Assembly: GCF_017168255.1 (NCBI RefSeq)
Contig: NZ_JABFAP010000001.1
Coordinates: forward strand, 943,335 to 1,007,334
DNA length: 64,000 nucleotides
From: Agrococcus sp. KRD186
GTDB taxonomy: Bacteria; Actinomycetota; Actinomycetes; Actinomycetales; Microbacteriaceae
Reading direction: 5' to 3'
A model generated the notes under the pieces. It did no database searches, had not been told where the DNA came from, and worked only from the letters and a program-made list of their open reading frames with translations. The translations under genes and the position numbers were made by a program. Below, piece after piece: positions 49,011 to 62,808 of the stretch. Position 1 is the stretch's first letter. Each line of letters begins with the position of its first letter.

Positions 49011-49851
49011 CGGGCCAGCGCTGCGCCCGCCGCGTCGATCGCGGCGACGAGCCCGTCGGGGCCGGCCTGCAGGATGCTGCGGCTCGCGCTCGCGAGCACC
49101 AGCGCATCGTCGGGGAACAGCGTGCGCAGCGAGGCGAGGCTCGCGCCCTGCGCGCCGAAGCCGGGGGCGAGCACGGGGGTGGCGGCATCGGTCGAGAGGC
49201 CGAAGTCGGCGCGATCGACGGTCGCGCCGACGACGATGCCGTGGCCCGCGCCGGTGCGCGCGTTGCGCGCCGCCACGGTGTCGGCGACCGCCGCCGCGAC
49301 CGTGCGGCCGTCGGCGACGCGCGCCCCCTGCAGCGCGGCCGCCTCGGGGTTGGAGGTGGCGGCGAGCACGAACAGCGCCTTGCCCGCGCGCTCGGCGGTC
49401 GCGAAGGCGCCATCGAGCGCGCCCACCCCCAGGTAGGGGCTGACGGTCAGCGCGTCGCCCTCGAGCGGCGAGCCGGGCGTCAGCCAGGCCGCGGCGTAGC
49501 CGTCGTTGGTGGAGCCGATGTCGCCCCGCTTCGCATCGGCGATCACCAGCAGGCCTGCCGCCCGCGCGTCGGCCAGCACCCGCTCGAGCGCGGCGAAGCC
49601 GGCTGAGCCGTGCGCCTCGAACAGCGCCACCTGGGGCTTGACCACCGCGACGCGCCCGGCCGCCGACTCGACGACCGTGCGCCCGAAGCGCTCGAGACCC
49701 GCCGCATCCGCCCCCGCACTCGACCGCGCGCCCCACGCCTCGAGCAGCGCCGGGTGCGGGTCGATGCCGACGCAGAGCGGCCCGTGCTCGGCGACGGATG
49801 CGGTCAGTCGCGCCAGGAAGGTCGCGGGCTGCCCGACCGGGGGCGCGGTGG

Positions 49852-49855
<4 letters not shown>
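49007..49855 (-). CDS. pyrF: orotidine 5'-phosphate decarboxylase (type 2)
   Basis: Last step to UMP. The 282-residue protein is the longer type 2 form common in actinobacteria, with [12 protein letters not shown] near residue 23, [13 protein letters not shown] near 77, the catalytic lysine in [14 protein letters not shown] near 108, and [10 protein letters not shown] near 228. It overlaps carB and the mIHF-gmk gene by 4 bases each, so it is inside the pyrimidine operon. Confidence 0.95.
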
Positions 49856-53138
<3,283 letters not shown>

Positions 53139-53139
<1 letters not shown>

Positions 53140-54299
53140 CAGTTGGCTTCCTTCTTCGCCAGCACCAGCTGGCGGAACTCTTCGAACATGTGGTGGGCGT
53201 CGTTCGGGCCGGCCGCCGACTCCGGGTGGTACTGCACGCTGAACGCGGGGATGTCGAGCGCGCGGAGGCCCTCGACGACGCTGTCGTTGAGCGAGTAGTG
53301 GCTCACCTCGACGCGGCCGAAGCCCGCCGGGCTCTCGAGCTGCTCGCCGATCGCCGCGTCGACCGCGAAGCCGTGGTTCTGGCTGGTGATCTCGACCCGG
53401 CCGGTCGCCACGTCGAGCACCGGCTGGTTGATGCCGCGGTGGCCGAAGGGCAGCTTGTAGGTGCCGAAGCCGAGGGCGCGGCCGAGCAGCTGGTTGCCGA
53501 AGCAGATGCCGAAGAACGGCAGCTCGGCGCGCAGCAGCCCCTGCAGCAGCTCGACCTGGCTGCCCGAGGCGGCCGGGTCGCCGGGGCCGTTCGAGTAGAA
53601 GGCGGCGACCGGCTCGTGCGCGAGCACCTGCTCGAGCGTGGCGTCCTGCGGCAGCACCACCAGGTCGAAGCCCTGCTGCTGCAGGTACTTCAGCGTCGAA
53701 GCCTTGATGCCGAGGTCGAGCACCGCGAGCGTGCCGATGCTCTCGCCCTCGGCGGGCAGCGTGTAGGGCTCCTTCGTGCTGACCGTCGCGGCGAGGCTGC
53801 GGCCGGCCATCTGCGGGCTCTCGCGCACGACGGCGAGCATCGCAGCGTCATCCGTCAGTGCATCGCCCGAGAAGACGCCGGCGCGCATGGCGCCCGCGTC
53901 GCGCAGGCGGCGGGTGATCGCGCGCGTGTCGACGCCGGCGATGCCGACGACGCCGTCGCGCGTCAGCTGCGCGCCGAGGGGCTCCTCCGCGCGCCAGTTC
54001 GAGGTGATGCGGCTGGCGGCGCGCACGACGTAGCCGCTCGGCCACATGCGCGCCGACTCGTCGTCCTCGCTCGTCACGCCGGTGATGCCGATGTGCGGCG
54101 AGGTCTGCACGACGATCTGGCCCGCGTAGCTGGGGTCGGTGAGCGTCTCCTGGTAGCCGGTCATGCCGGTGGCGAACACGGCCTCGCCGAGCGCCCGACC
54201 GGTCGCGCCGTAGGCGCTGCCGCGGTAGATCGTGCCGTCCTCGAGGACGAGGGCGGCGGATGCGGCGGGTGCCGCCCCATTCGGAGTCTGGTCGGTCAT
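53139..54299 (-). CDS. carA: carbamoyl-phosphate synthase small subunit
   Basis: Glutaminase subunit that feeds ammonia to CarB. The 386-residue protein has the amidotransferase nucleophile in [16 protein letters not shown] near residue 262, SQNHGFAVD near 308 and [13 protein letters not shown] near 362. It overlaps the PH-like gene by 4 bases and carB by one base within the pyr operon. Confidence 0.97.
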
Positions 54300-54817
54300 G
54301 GGGTGAGTCCTTCCCCTGCAGTGGTGGTCGTGGTGCCGCGCTCGGGTGCCCGGTGCTGGAGCGCACGGAGCGCCTCGAACGCGGGCGCGTCATCGCCGAT
54401 GACGCGCACGTAGGTGTCGACGTCGGCGCCGAGCTCGTGCGCGATCACGATGATCCCGCCTGGCTCGACGACGCGGTCGATGGTCCAGGTGGCCCGCTCG
54501 ACCGAGCGGATGCCGGTGGCGGGGATGCGCAGCTCCCGCCGGTCGGCGAGCAGCTGCACACCGCCGGCGTCGATCGCCATCCGCGTCCGGCCTCGGAAGC
54601 CGAGGCCGTGCGCGAAGATGCGGTCGTAGGGGTCGCCGGCGCGGGTGGTGGCGACGTAGAGCGCGTCGACGACGAGGCTCGGCGCCGCGTCGATCCAGCC
54701 CTGCGGCGCGGTGATGTCGCGCTGGCGTCGTCGTCGGCCGCGGATGCCGAGCCACACCAGCAGCGCCACCAGCACGACGAATGCCGCGCACAGCAGCGCG
54801 AAGAGCTCCTTGGTCAT
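54296..54817 (-). CDS. PH-like domain membrane-anchored protein of the pyrimidine operon
   Basis: A 173-residue protein with one N-terminal transmembrane segment (residues 5-25), a basic stretch, and a soluble beta-rich domain resembling PH-like proteins. An unassigned gene at this place between pyrC and carA is conserved in actinobacteria (Rv1382 in M. tuberculosis). Its function is unknown. It overlaps both pyrC and carA by 4 bases, so it is made together with the pyrimidine enzymes. Confidence 0.75.
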   Translation of the reverse strand: MTKELFALLCAAFVVLVALLVWLGIRGRRRRQRDITAPQGWIDAAPSLVVDALYVATTRAGDPYDRIFAHGLGFRGRTRMAIDAGGVQLLADRRELRIPATGIRSVERATWTIDRVVEPGGIIVIAHELGADVDTYVRVIGDDAPAFEALRALQHRAPERGTTTTTAGEGLTP

Positions 54818-56162
54818 GCCTGCACCGGCATCTCTGCGATCTCGCCGTCGACCACGGTGCGCCGGCCGCCGTGCCAGACGTGCAGCACGGTGCCGGGCAG
54901 CTCGACCCCCAGGAAGGGCGAGTTGGTCGAACGCCCCTTGAGGCTCGCCGCCTCCACGATCCGCCGCGCCGCGGGGTCGACGAGCACGAGGTGCGCGGGC
55001 GAGCCGATCTCGAGCGGGGCGTCGTAGCCGGGCTCGCGGCCGATCGCGGCCGGAGCGGTCGACATGACGCGCGCGACGCCTGCCCAGTCGAGCAGCCCGG
55101 TCTCGACCATCGACTCCTGCACCACGCCCAGCGCCGTCTCCAGCCCGACCATGCCGAAGGCCGCATCCGCGAACGCCGCCTGCTTCGCCTCCGGCGCGTG
55201 CGGGGCGTGGTCGGTGGCGACGATGTCGATCGTGCCGTCGGCGAGCGCCTCGCGCAGCGCCCGCACGTCGCGGTCGGCGCGCAGCGGCGGGTTGACCTTG
55301 TAGCGGGCGTCGTAGCTGCGCACGAGCTCCTCCGTGAGCAGCAGGTGGTGGGGCGTGACCTCCGCCGTGATGGCGATGCCGCGCGCCTTCGCCGCGCGCA
55401 CCACCTCGACCGTCTCGAGGGTCGAGACGTGGCAGACGTGCAGGCGGGCGCCGGCGGCCTCGGCGAGCATGGCGTCGCGCGCCACGATCGCGGCCTCGGC
55501 GGCCGACGGCCACCCGGTGAGGCCGAGCTCCGCTGCGAGCGGGCTCTCGTGCATGACCGAGCCGCGGGTGAGCGAGGGATCCTGCGCGTGCTGCGCGATG
55601 ACGGCGCCGAGCGCGGCGGCGTGCTCGAGGGCGCGGCGCATCAGCTCGGCGTCGGCGACGCAGTGCCCGTCGTCGCTGAAGACGCTCACGCGCGCGGCCG
55701 AGCCGGCCAGCATCCCCATGTCGGCAAGCCGCTCGCCCGCGAGCCCGACGCTGACGGCGCCGATCGGCCGCACGGTCGCGAGCCCCGCCTCGAGGCCCAG
55801 CCGGTGCACCTGCTCGACCACCGCCGGCGTGTCGGCGACGGGCGTGGTGTTGGCCATCGCGAACACGCAGGTGTAGCCGCCGGCCGCGGCCGCGCGCACG
55901 CCGCTGGCGACGGTCTCGGACTGCTCGCCGCCGGGCTGGCGCAGGTGCGCGTGCAGGTCCACCAGGCCCGGCAGTGCGACGAGGCCGGATGCGTCCAGCA
56001 CCTCGGCCGCGTCGCGGTCGATGGCGCTCGGGTCGACGAAGACGCCGTCGGCGATCGCGAGATCGCGCGGCTCGCCGCCCAGGAAGGCGGCGCCGGTCAG
56101 CAGCGTGGTGCCGGTCCGTGTAGGGGTGCCGCCGTGTGTGGTGGAGACGGTCTGCGGGGTGG

Positions 56163-56166
<4 letters not shown>
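54814..56166 (-). CDS. pyrC: dihydroorotase
   Basis: Zinc amidohydrolase that cyclises carbamoyl aspartate. The 450-residue class I enzyme has the metal motif [10 protein letters not shown] near residue 71, [15 protein letters not shown] near 245, [14 protein letters not shown] near 275 and the ATDHAPH signature near 320. A roughly 25-residue N-terminal extension precedes the core. It overlaps pyrB and the PH-like gene by 4 bases. Confidence 0.96.
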
Positions 56167-57112
<946 letters not shown>

Positions 57113-57116
<4 letters not shown>

Positions 57117-57661
57117 GCGGCACCGCCCTCGATCACGACCGCGTCCTGGCCGTCGACCTCGTCGAGCAGGATCGACACGTGCTCGCTGCGGGCGCTGGGC
57201 AGGTTCTTGCCCACCGAGTCGGCCCGGATGGGCAGCTCGCGGTGGCCGCGGTCGACGAGCACGGCAAGCCGCACGGCGCGCGGCCGGCCGAGGTCGGAGA
57301 GCGCATCGAGGGCTGCGCGGATGGTGCGGCCCGAGTAGAGCACGTCGTCGACGAGCACCACGACCTTGTCGTCGACGCCGTCCGCGGGGATGCGGGTCGG
57401 CTGCGGGGCGCGGGTGGGGCTCGCGCGCAGGTCGTCGCGGTGCATGGTGATGTCGAGCGCGCCGGTGCGGGCGGTGAAGTCCTCGCCCGTGATGTCGCTG
57501 AGCCGGCCGGCCAGTCGCTCGGCCAGGTGGACGCCGCGGGTGGGGATGCCGAGCAGGACGAGGTCCTGCGGGCCCTGGTTCGCCTCGAGGATCTCGTGGG
57601 CGATGCGCGTGAGAGCCCTGGCGATCTCGTCGGGGCCGAGCACGGTGCGCGATTGAGTCAC
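57113..57661 (-). CDS. pyrR: PyrR bifunctional regulator / uracil phosphoribosyltransferase
   Basis: PyrR senses UMP and regulates pyr mRNA in many bacteria. The 182-residue protein has the PRPP-binding motif [20 protein letters not shown] near residue 98 and the basic RNA-contact face residues around TMHRDDL near 70. The GTG at 57661 follows GAAGGGAG. It is the first gene of the operon. The gap to the FAD gene is only 58 bases and shows no clear PyrR-binding hairpin, so the site, if any, may work on translation or be missed here. Confidence 0.94.
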
Positions 57662-57719
57662 GGACGACTCCCTTCTCCGCCTCACGGGACGGGCTTCAAG
57701 GTTGTCTGATGATTCCACT

Positions 57720-58958
57720 CTACCGCGCGACGTGCTCGGGCAGCACGCCCAGCCCGATGAACCTGCCCATCGCGTGCCGGGCGGCTGGCAGGTGCTGCAC
57801 GGCGCGCAGCGGCAGCGGCACGGGCACCTGCTCCCCCGGCTCCGCGAGCTTGACCAGCACCGTCTCGAGCCGCCGCTGGAACGCCTGCGTCACGCGCGCG
57901 GGCCATTGACGACGACGCTGGATGCGGTGCAGCAGCGCCGTCGTCGGCCGCGCGCTGGCGAGGCCGGGGGCGAGCGTGTTCGCGGCGGCGACCGCATCCT
58001 GGATCGCGAGGTTGATGCCGACGCCGCCCGCGGGCGACATCGCGTGCGCGGCGTCGCCGATGGCGAGCAGGCCGTCGCGGTGCCACTGCTCGAGGTGCTC
58101 GATGCGCACGTCGAGCACGCGCACGTCCTCGGCACCGACGGCCGCGATGCGCTCCCGGAAGGCCGGCGCGAGGGCAGCCACTCGAGCGCGCATCGCCTCG
58201 ACCGAGCGGGCATCGCCTGCCCAGGCGCTCTTCCGCACGATGTGGGCGCACTGGTAGAAGTCGCCGCGAGGGATCGACAGCAGCGCGCCGTCGCCGGCCT
58301 GCATGAAGGGGATCTGCTCCTCCTCGTGCCTCGGCAGCCGGAACCACAGCACGTCGATCGCGCTCGCGCCACCCACCGGATCGAGTCCCGCCTGCCCGCG
58401 CAGCGCCGAGTCGCGGCCGTCGGCGAGCACGGTCAGCTTCGCGCGGATCTCCACCGGCCCGCCCGGCCCCTCGGCGCGCACGCCGACGATGCGCTCGCGG
58501 TCGCGCAGCAGTGCGGTCGCGGCCGTGCGCATCCGCAGGTCGTACCCGGGGTGCTCACCGCCGGCATCCGCCAGCAGATCGAGGAAGTCCCACTGCGGCA
58601 TGAAGGCGATCGCGCGGCGCGTGGTCGGCAGCCGCGTGAAGTCGGCGAGCACGAGCCGCCGGCCAGAGAACGACATGGTGACCTGCGGCAGGTCGGCGTG
58701 CGGTCGCTCGAGGAAGCGCTCGAGCAGCCCGAGCTCGTGCAGGTTCTGCTGCGTCGAGGGATGGATCGTGTCGCCGCGGAAGTCGCGCAGGAAGTCGCCG
58801 TGCTGCTCGAGCACGGTCGCCCGCACGCCGCGACGGGCCAGCAGCAGCCCGAGCATCAGGCCGGCCGGTCCCCCGCCGACGATCACGCAGTCGGCGGTGA
58901 CGGACTCGGCCAAGGCCTGCCGGCCGTCGGCCGCGGGGTCGATCGTGGGCTCGCTCAT
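57720..58958 (-). CDS. FAD-dependent aromatic-hydroxylase-type oxidoreductase
   Basis: A 412-residue flavoprotein of the PHBH/UbiH class. The FAD site reads [21 protein letters not shown] near residue 24, the second motif [15 protein letters not shown] near 180, and the third [18 protein letters not shown] near 296. The substrate is unknown. It lies between nusB and pyrR, which elsewhere are not usually separated by such a gene. CAGGAT (58965-58970) six bases ahead of the ATG may be a leaderless -10. Confidence 0.88.
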   Translation of the reverse strand: MSEPTIDPAADGRQALAESVTADCVIVGGGPAGLMLGLLLARRGVRATVLEQHGDFLRDFRGDTIHPSTQQNLHELGLLERFLERPHADLPQVTMSFSGRRLVLADFTRLPTTRRAIAFMPQWDFLDLLADAGGEHPGYDLRMRTAATALLRDRERIVGVRAEGPGGPVEIRAKLTVLADGRDSALRGQAGLDPVGGASAIDVLWFRLPRHEEEQIPFMQAGDGALLSIPRGDFYQCAHIVRKSAWAGDARSVEAMRARVAALAPAFRERIAAVGAEDVRVLDVRIEHLEQWHRDGLLAIGDAAHAMSPAGGVGINLAIQDAVAAANTLAPGLASARPTTALLHRIQRRRQWPARVTQAFQRRLETVLVKLAEPGEQVPVPLPLRAVQHLPAARHAMGRFIGLGVLPEHVAR

Positions 58959-59025
58959 GCGCCCATCCTGCGCGCACCGCTGCCCGGGCGCGAGGGGCGA
59001 TTCCCGTGGCGGCCCGCCCGCGCGC

Positions 59026-59460
59026 TCAGCCCCGCTGCGCCGCGATCTTGCCGAGCACGCCGTTGATGAAGGCGCCGGAGCGCTCGGTCGAGAGCTCGTT
59101 GGCCAGGTGCACGGCCTCCGAGACGACGACGCTCGCCGGCGCGGTCTCATGCTCGAGCTCCCACGCGCCCACCCGCAGGATCGCCAGGTCGGTGCGGGGC
59201 ATGCGCTCGATGGGCCAGTGCTCGCTCGAGGAGGCGATCAGCTCGTCGAGCGCCTCGGTCTCATCGGCGACGCCGGCGACGATCTCGCGCGCGAACTCGA
59301 ACCAGCCGTGCTTCGACCAGCCGAGCCGGTCGGCGGTGTCGCGCAGCACGGTCTCGGGCGATTCGTCGCGCGCGTTCGCCGAGTAGATCACCTCGACGGC
59401 GTGCTTGCGCGCCTTGCGGCGCGAGGGGTAGGTCTCGCCCTGTGCGTCAGTCTTCGCCAC
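59026..59460 (-). CDS. nusB: transcription antitermination factor NusB
   Basis: NusB with NusE binds boxA RNA in rRNA leaders. The 144-residue helical protein has RRKARKHAVEVIYSANAR near residue 14, MPRTDLAILRVGAWEL near 91 and SEAVHLANELSTERSGAFINGVLG near 114. The GTG start lies one base after the efp stop, so the pair is co-translated, as in other actinobacteria. Confidence 0.95.
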   Translation of the reverse strand: MAKTDAQGETYPSRRKARKHAVEVIYSANARDESPETVLRDTADRLGWSKHGWFEFAREIVAGVADETEALDELIASSSEHWPIERMPRTDLAILRVGAWELEHETAPASVVVSEAVHLANELSTERSGAFINGVLGKIAAQRG

Positions 59461-59461
59461 G

Positions 59462-60025
59462 TCAGTCGGTGACGCGGCCGAGGTAGCTGCCGTCGCGCGT
59501 GTCGACCTTGATGCGCGTGCCCTGCTCGACGAACAGCGGCACCTGCACCTCAGCGCCCGTCTCGACGGTCGCGGCCTTGGTGCCGGCGCTCGAGCGGTCG
59601 CCCTGCAGGCCCGGCTCGGTGTAGGTGATCTCGAGCACCACGGATGCGGGCAGCTCGACCTGCAGCGCCTCGCCCTCGTGCATGGAGATGGTGGCGGTGC
59701 CGTTCTCGAGCAGGTACTTCGCGCCGTCTCCGACGACCTCGGCGGGGATCGGCAGCTGGTCGTACGTGTCGTTGTCCATGAAGACGAAGTCGGTGCCGTC
59801 GTTGTAGAGGAACTGGTAGTCGCGGCGGTCGACGGTGGCGAACTCGATCTTGGTGCCGGCGTTGAAGGTCTTGTCGACCGTCTTCTGGCTGCGCGCGTTG
59901 CGCAGCTTGGTGCGCACGAACGCACCGCCCTTGCCGGGCTTGACGTGCTGGAACTCGATGACGCTCCAGAGCTGGCCGTCGAGGTTCAGCACCGCGCCGT
60001 TCTTGATGTCGTTCGTGGTTGCCAT
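59462..60025 (-). CDS. efp: translation elongation factor P
   Basis: EF-P relieves ribosome stalling at proline stretches. The 187-residue protein has the three beta-domains, with the tip lysine in [16 protein letters not shown] near residue 32. The family signature [26 protein letters not shown] closes the protein. Length is standard. No partner modification gene is evident here. Confidence 0.97.
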   Translation of the reverse strand: MATTNDIKNGAVLNLDGQLWSVIEFQHVKPGKGGAFVRTKLRNARSQKTVDKTFNAGTKIEFATVDRRDYQFLYNDGTDFVFMDNDTYDQLPIPAEVVGDGAKYLLENGTATISMHEGEALQVELPASVVLEITYTEPGLQGDRSSAGTKAATVETGAEVQVPLFVEQGTRIKVDTRDGSYLGRVTD

Positions 60026-60110
60026 GAGGCGAATTCCGTTCCGTGGGAGCAGGTGGGGCCGCAGGGGCCACCAGCGCTGCTGGCGGCGAGCACTGCGCCG
60101 ACAGGAGAGT

Positions 60111-60545
60111 CTAGCGGGCGACGATCGCGGCGGCCGCGAGGGCGTAGCCGCGCAGGCCGAAGCCGGCGATCACGCCGGTCGCGACGCCGGAGACGACGGA
60201 TGTGTGACGGAAGGCCTCGCGCGCGTGCGGGTTGGAGATGTGGACCTCGACCAGCGGCGCGACGCCCTGCAGCTGCGCGCAGGCGTCGCGCAGCGCGTAG
60301 GAGTAGTGCGTGAAGGCCGCCGGGTTGAGGATCACCGGCGTCGCGGCGTCGACCGCCTGGTGGATCCAGCCGACCAGCTCGGCCTCGTCGTCGGTCTGCC
60401 GCACGTCGGCCTCGATCGGCCGCTCGGCGGTGCCGACGGCCTCTACCAGCGGCGCGATGTCGTCGATCGTGGCGCTGCCGTAGACGTCGGGCTCGCGGGT
60501 GCCGAGCCTGCCGAGGTTGGGGCCGTTGAGGACGAGGATGCGCAT
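60111..60545 (-). CDS. aroQ: type II 3-dehydroquinate dehydratase
   Basis: Third step of the shikimate pathway. The 144-residue dodecameric type has [20 protein letters not shown] at the N-terminus (flexible-lid Arg and catalytic Tyr), [17 protein letters not shown] near residue 72 and [11 protein letters not shown] near 98. It belongs with aroB, aroK and aroC but a VOC gene lies between it and aroB. CAGACT (60553-60558) seven bases before the ATG may be a leaderless -10. Confidence 0.96.
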   Translation of the reverse strand: MRILVLNGPNLGRLGTREPDVYGSATIDDIAPLVEAVGTAERPIEADVRQTDDEAELVGWIHQAVDAATPVILNPAAFTHYSYALRDACAQLQGVAPLVEVHISNPHAREAFRHTSVVSGVATGVIAGFGLRGYALAAAAIVAR

Positions 60546-60641
60546 GCGGCCAAGTCTGCCGCATGCGCGCTGGAGCTGAGCGCGGCCGCCCTTTCGGGCC
60601 GTCGCCGCGACGCCGGTGCCCGTGCCGGGCAGCGGAATCGG

Positions 60642-60998
60642 CTACATCTCGCCTTCGAACAGCCCGATGTGGTTGCCGTCCGGATCGGTGAGCAGCGCCC
60701 ACCAGCTCGTCGGCGTGATCTCGGTCTTCTCGACCTCCACCGAGCCGCCCTGCGCCTTCGCCTGCTCCAATGCCTCATCGATCGAGTCGACCTCGACCAT
60801 GCTGCGGGGCTGCGTGAATCCCTCCGCGCGCTCGGTCAGCGCGCCGCCCGAGACGCCGTTGGGCGCCTGGAACATGGGGTAGCCCTCGAAGCCCTCCATC
60901 TCGGCGATCTGCCAGCCGAAGAGCGAACGGTAGAACTCGGTCGACCTCGCGAAGTCGCCGACGGGGATCTCGATGTGCGTGATGTCGCCGTGTGCCAT
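60642..60998 (-). CDS. VOC (glyoxalase/bleomycin resistance-like) superfamily protein
   Basis: A 118-residue single-domain VOC protein: a first half starting HIEIPVGDFARSTEFYRSLFGW and a second half ending WALLTDPDGNHIGLFE, the usual paired beta-alpha-beta units. The substrate and metal use are unknown. It stands alone between aroB and aroQ, with CAGACT (61006-61011) seven bases ahead of its ATG. Confidence 0.85.
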   Translation of the reverse strand: MAHGDITHIEIPVGDFARSTEFYRSLFGWQIAEMEGFEGYPMFQAPNGVSGGALTERAEGFTQPRSMVEVDSIDEALEQAKAQGGSVEVEKTEITPTSWWALLTDPDGNHIGLFEGEM

Positions 60999-61090
60999 GC
61001 CACCGAGTCTGCCGAGCGGCGCCGGAACACGCCAGGGTGGTCTCGAGACGCCTGCGAGCTGCGCACGCGCGCTCCTCGGCCCGCGTGAGG

Positions 61091-62152
61091 TCAGTCGGCG
61101 AGCGACTGGTAGGCCATGAACAGCAGCCCCTCGTCCGGACCCTCGAGGATGCGCGGCTTGGCGACGTCGTCGAGCACCACGAAGCGCAGCATCGAGCCGC
61201 GCGACTTCTTGTCCCGCCGCATCGCGGCCAGCAGCGACTGCCAGCGCCCGACCGGGTACGTCGTCGGCAGCTCGAGCGACCCGAGGATCGCCCGGTGCCG
61301 GTCGACCACGGGCTCCGGCAGCCTGCCGGCGAGCCGCGAGAGCTCGGCGGCGAAGACCATCCCGATCGAGACGGCCGCACCGTGGCGCCAGCGGTAGCGC
61401 TCGTTGTGCTCGATCGCGTGGCCGAGGGTGTGGCCGTAGTTGAGGAACTCGCGGTCGCCGTGGTCGCGGAAGTCGGTCGCGACGACCTTCGCCTTCACCT
61501 CGATCGAGCGGGCGATCACCTCGGCGAACTCGGTCGTGGTGGGGTCGGTGGATGCCTCCAGCGAGCCCTCGAGCAGCTCCAGGATGCGCGGGTCGGCGAT
61601 GAAGCCCGCCTTGGCGATCTCGGCGAAGCCGGTGAGCAGCTCGTTGCGCGGCAGCGAGTCGACCAGCTCGAGGTCGGCGATCACGGTCGAGGGGTGGTGG
61701 AAGGCGCCGACGAGGTTCTTGCCCTGCTCGGTGTTGATGCCGGTCTTGCCCCCGACGGCCGCGTCGACGATGCCGAGCACGCTCGTGGGCACCTGCAGCA
61801 CCTTGATGCCGCGCAGCCAGGTGGCGGCGGCGAAGCCGGCCAGGTCGGTGACGGCGCCGCCGCCGAGGCCGACCACCGCATCCGTCCTGGTGAACTCCGC
61901 CTGCCCCATGATCTGCCAGAGGAACTGCGCGACCTCGATGCGCTTGGCGGCCTCGGCGTCGGGCACCTCGGCGAGCAGCACCTCGACGCCGAGCTCGGCC
62001 TTCAGGTGCTCGGCGATGCGGATCATGGCGGGCTGGTGGACGACCAGCAGCCGCTGGGCATCGCCCAGGCCGGCCTGCAGGCGCTCGACCAGGATGCCCC
62101 TGCCGATGTGGACGTCGTACGGCGCCTCGGTCTCGACGCGGATGGTGGTCAT
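61091..62152 (-). CDS. aroB: 3-dehydroquinate synthase
   Basis: Second step of the shikimate pathway, NAD- and zinc-dependent. The 353-residue protein has VVGLGGGAVTDLAGFAAATW near residue 92, PTSVLGIVDAAVGGKTGIN near 118, and the metal ligands in EFLNYGHTLGHAIEH near 240. The ATG at 62152 has GAAGGAG upstream. It follows aroK after an 88-base spacer holding short GGTGATGGC repeats. Confidence 0.96.
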   Translation of the reverse strand: MTTIRVETEAPYDVHIGRGILVERLQAGLGDAQRLLVVHQPAMIRIAEHLKAELGVEVLLAEVPDAEAAKRIEVAQFLWQIMGQAEFTRTDAVVGLGGGAVTDLAGFAAATWLRGIKVLQVPTSVLGIVDAAVGGKTGINTEQGKNLVGAFHHPSTVIADLELVDSLPRNELLTGFAEIAKAGFIADPRILELLEGSLEASTDPTTTEFAEVIARSIEVKAKVVATDFRDHGDREFLNYGHTLGHAIEHNERYRWRHGAAVSIGMVFAAELSRLAGRLPEPVVDRHRAILGSLELPTTYPVGRWQSLLAAMRRDKKSRGSMLRFVVLDDVAKPRILEGPDEGLLFMAYQSLAD

Positions 62153-62169
62153 GCGCTTGCGCTCCTTCT

Positions 62170-62232
62170 CTCGGTGGTGCTGACGACGGTGGTGATGGCG
62201 GTGGTGATGGCGGTGATGGTGACGGTGCTCGG
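62170..62232. repeat. short degenerate repeats between aroK and aroB
   Basis: GGTGGTGATGGC and GGTGATGGTGAC units recur between the two genes. On the minus strand they read as CACCATCAC-type triplets. This 88-base gap is larger than the gaps elsewhere in the operon. Confidence 0.5.
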
Positions 62233-62240
62233 CGTCGCGG

Positions 62241-62783
62241 TCACAGCCTGCGCTCTGCCAGCCGGGCCTCGAGCTCGTCGACCAGCCGCGACATGGGTGT
62301 GCGCGAGGTGTCGACGGTGAGATCGGCGAGCTCGCGGTAGATCGGGTCGCGCTCGGCGGCGATGCGGCGCCAGTCGGCGATGCCGCCGGCGACCAGGGGC
62401 CGGCCGCCACCGCTGAGCCGGCGCTCGGCGGCGGCCTCGTCGACGGTGACCAGCACGACGGTGGCCTGCTCGCGCAGCAGCGCGCGCGTGCCCTCGTCGA
62501 GCACCGCCCCGCCGCCCAGCGCGACGACGCTGCCCGGGGTGAGCGCCTGCTGCACCGCCTGCGCCTCCCAGTGGCGGAAGGTCGGCTCGCCGTGCGCCTC
62601 GAAGATCTGCGGGATGGGTCCGTGGTCGAGCACCACGAGGCGATCGGTGTCGACGAAGGTGCGGCCGATGCGGGAGGCGAGCTTGCGGCCCAGCGAGGTC
62701 TTGCCGGCGGCCATCGGGCCGATCAGGGCGACCGGCGGCGTCGCGCTCGCCTCGTCGCCCGGTCGCGGGGCGTCAGCGGTCAC
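62241..62783 (-). CDS. aroK: shikimate kinase
   Basis: Phosphorylates shikimate. The 180-residue protein has the P-loop LIGPMAAGKTSLGRKLA near residue 20 (the first Gly-x-x-Gly slot reads GPMAAGK), DTDRLV near 45 with the usual second Asp absent in the common DxD form, VALGGGAV near 87 and RRLSGGGRPL near 121. A 17-residue N-terminal extension precedes the core. The GTG start lies 25 bases after aroC. Confidence 0.94.
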   Translation of the reverse strand: MTADAPRPGDEASATPPVALIGPMAAGKTSLGRKLASRIGRTFVDTDRLVVLDHGPIPQIFEAHGEPTFRHWEAQAVQQALTPGSVVALGGGAVLDEGTRALLREQATVVLVTVDEAAAERRLSGGGRPLVAGGIADWRRIAAERDPIYRELADLTVDTSRTPMSRLVDELEARLAERRL

Positions 62784-62808
62784 GGGACCGCCGTGGGCGC
62801 GGCTGGCA

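Noticed and set aside
57662-57719. PyrR-binding attenuator before pyrR
   Set aside because: Only 58 bases separate the genes and I see neither the conserved binding hairpin nor a terminator pair; it remains untested by folding software.
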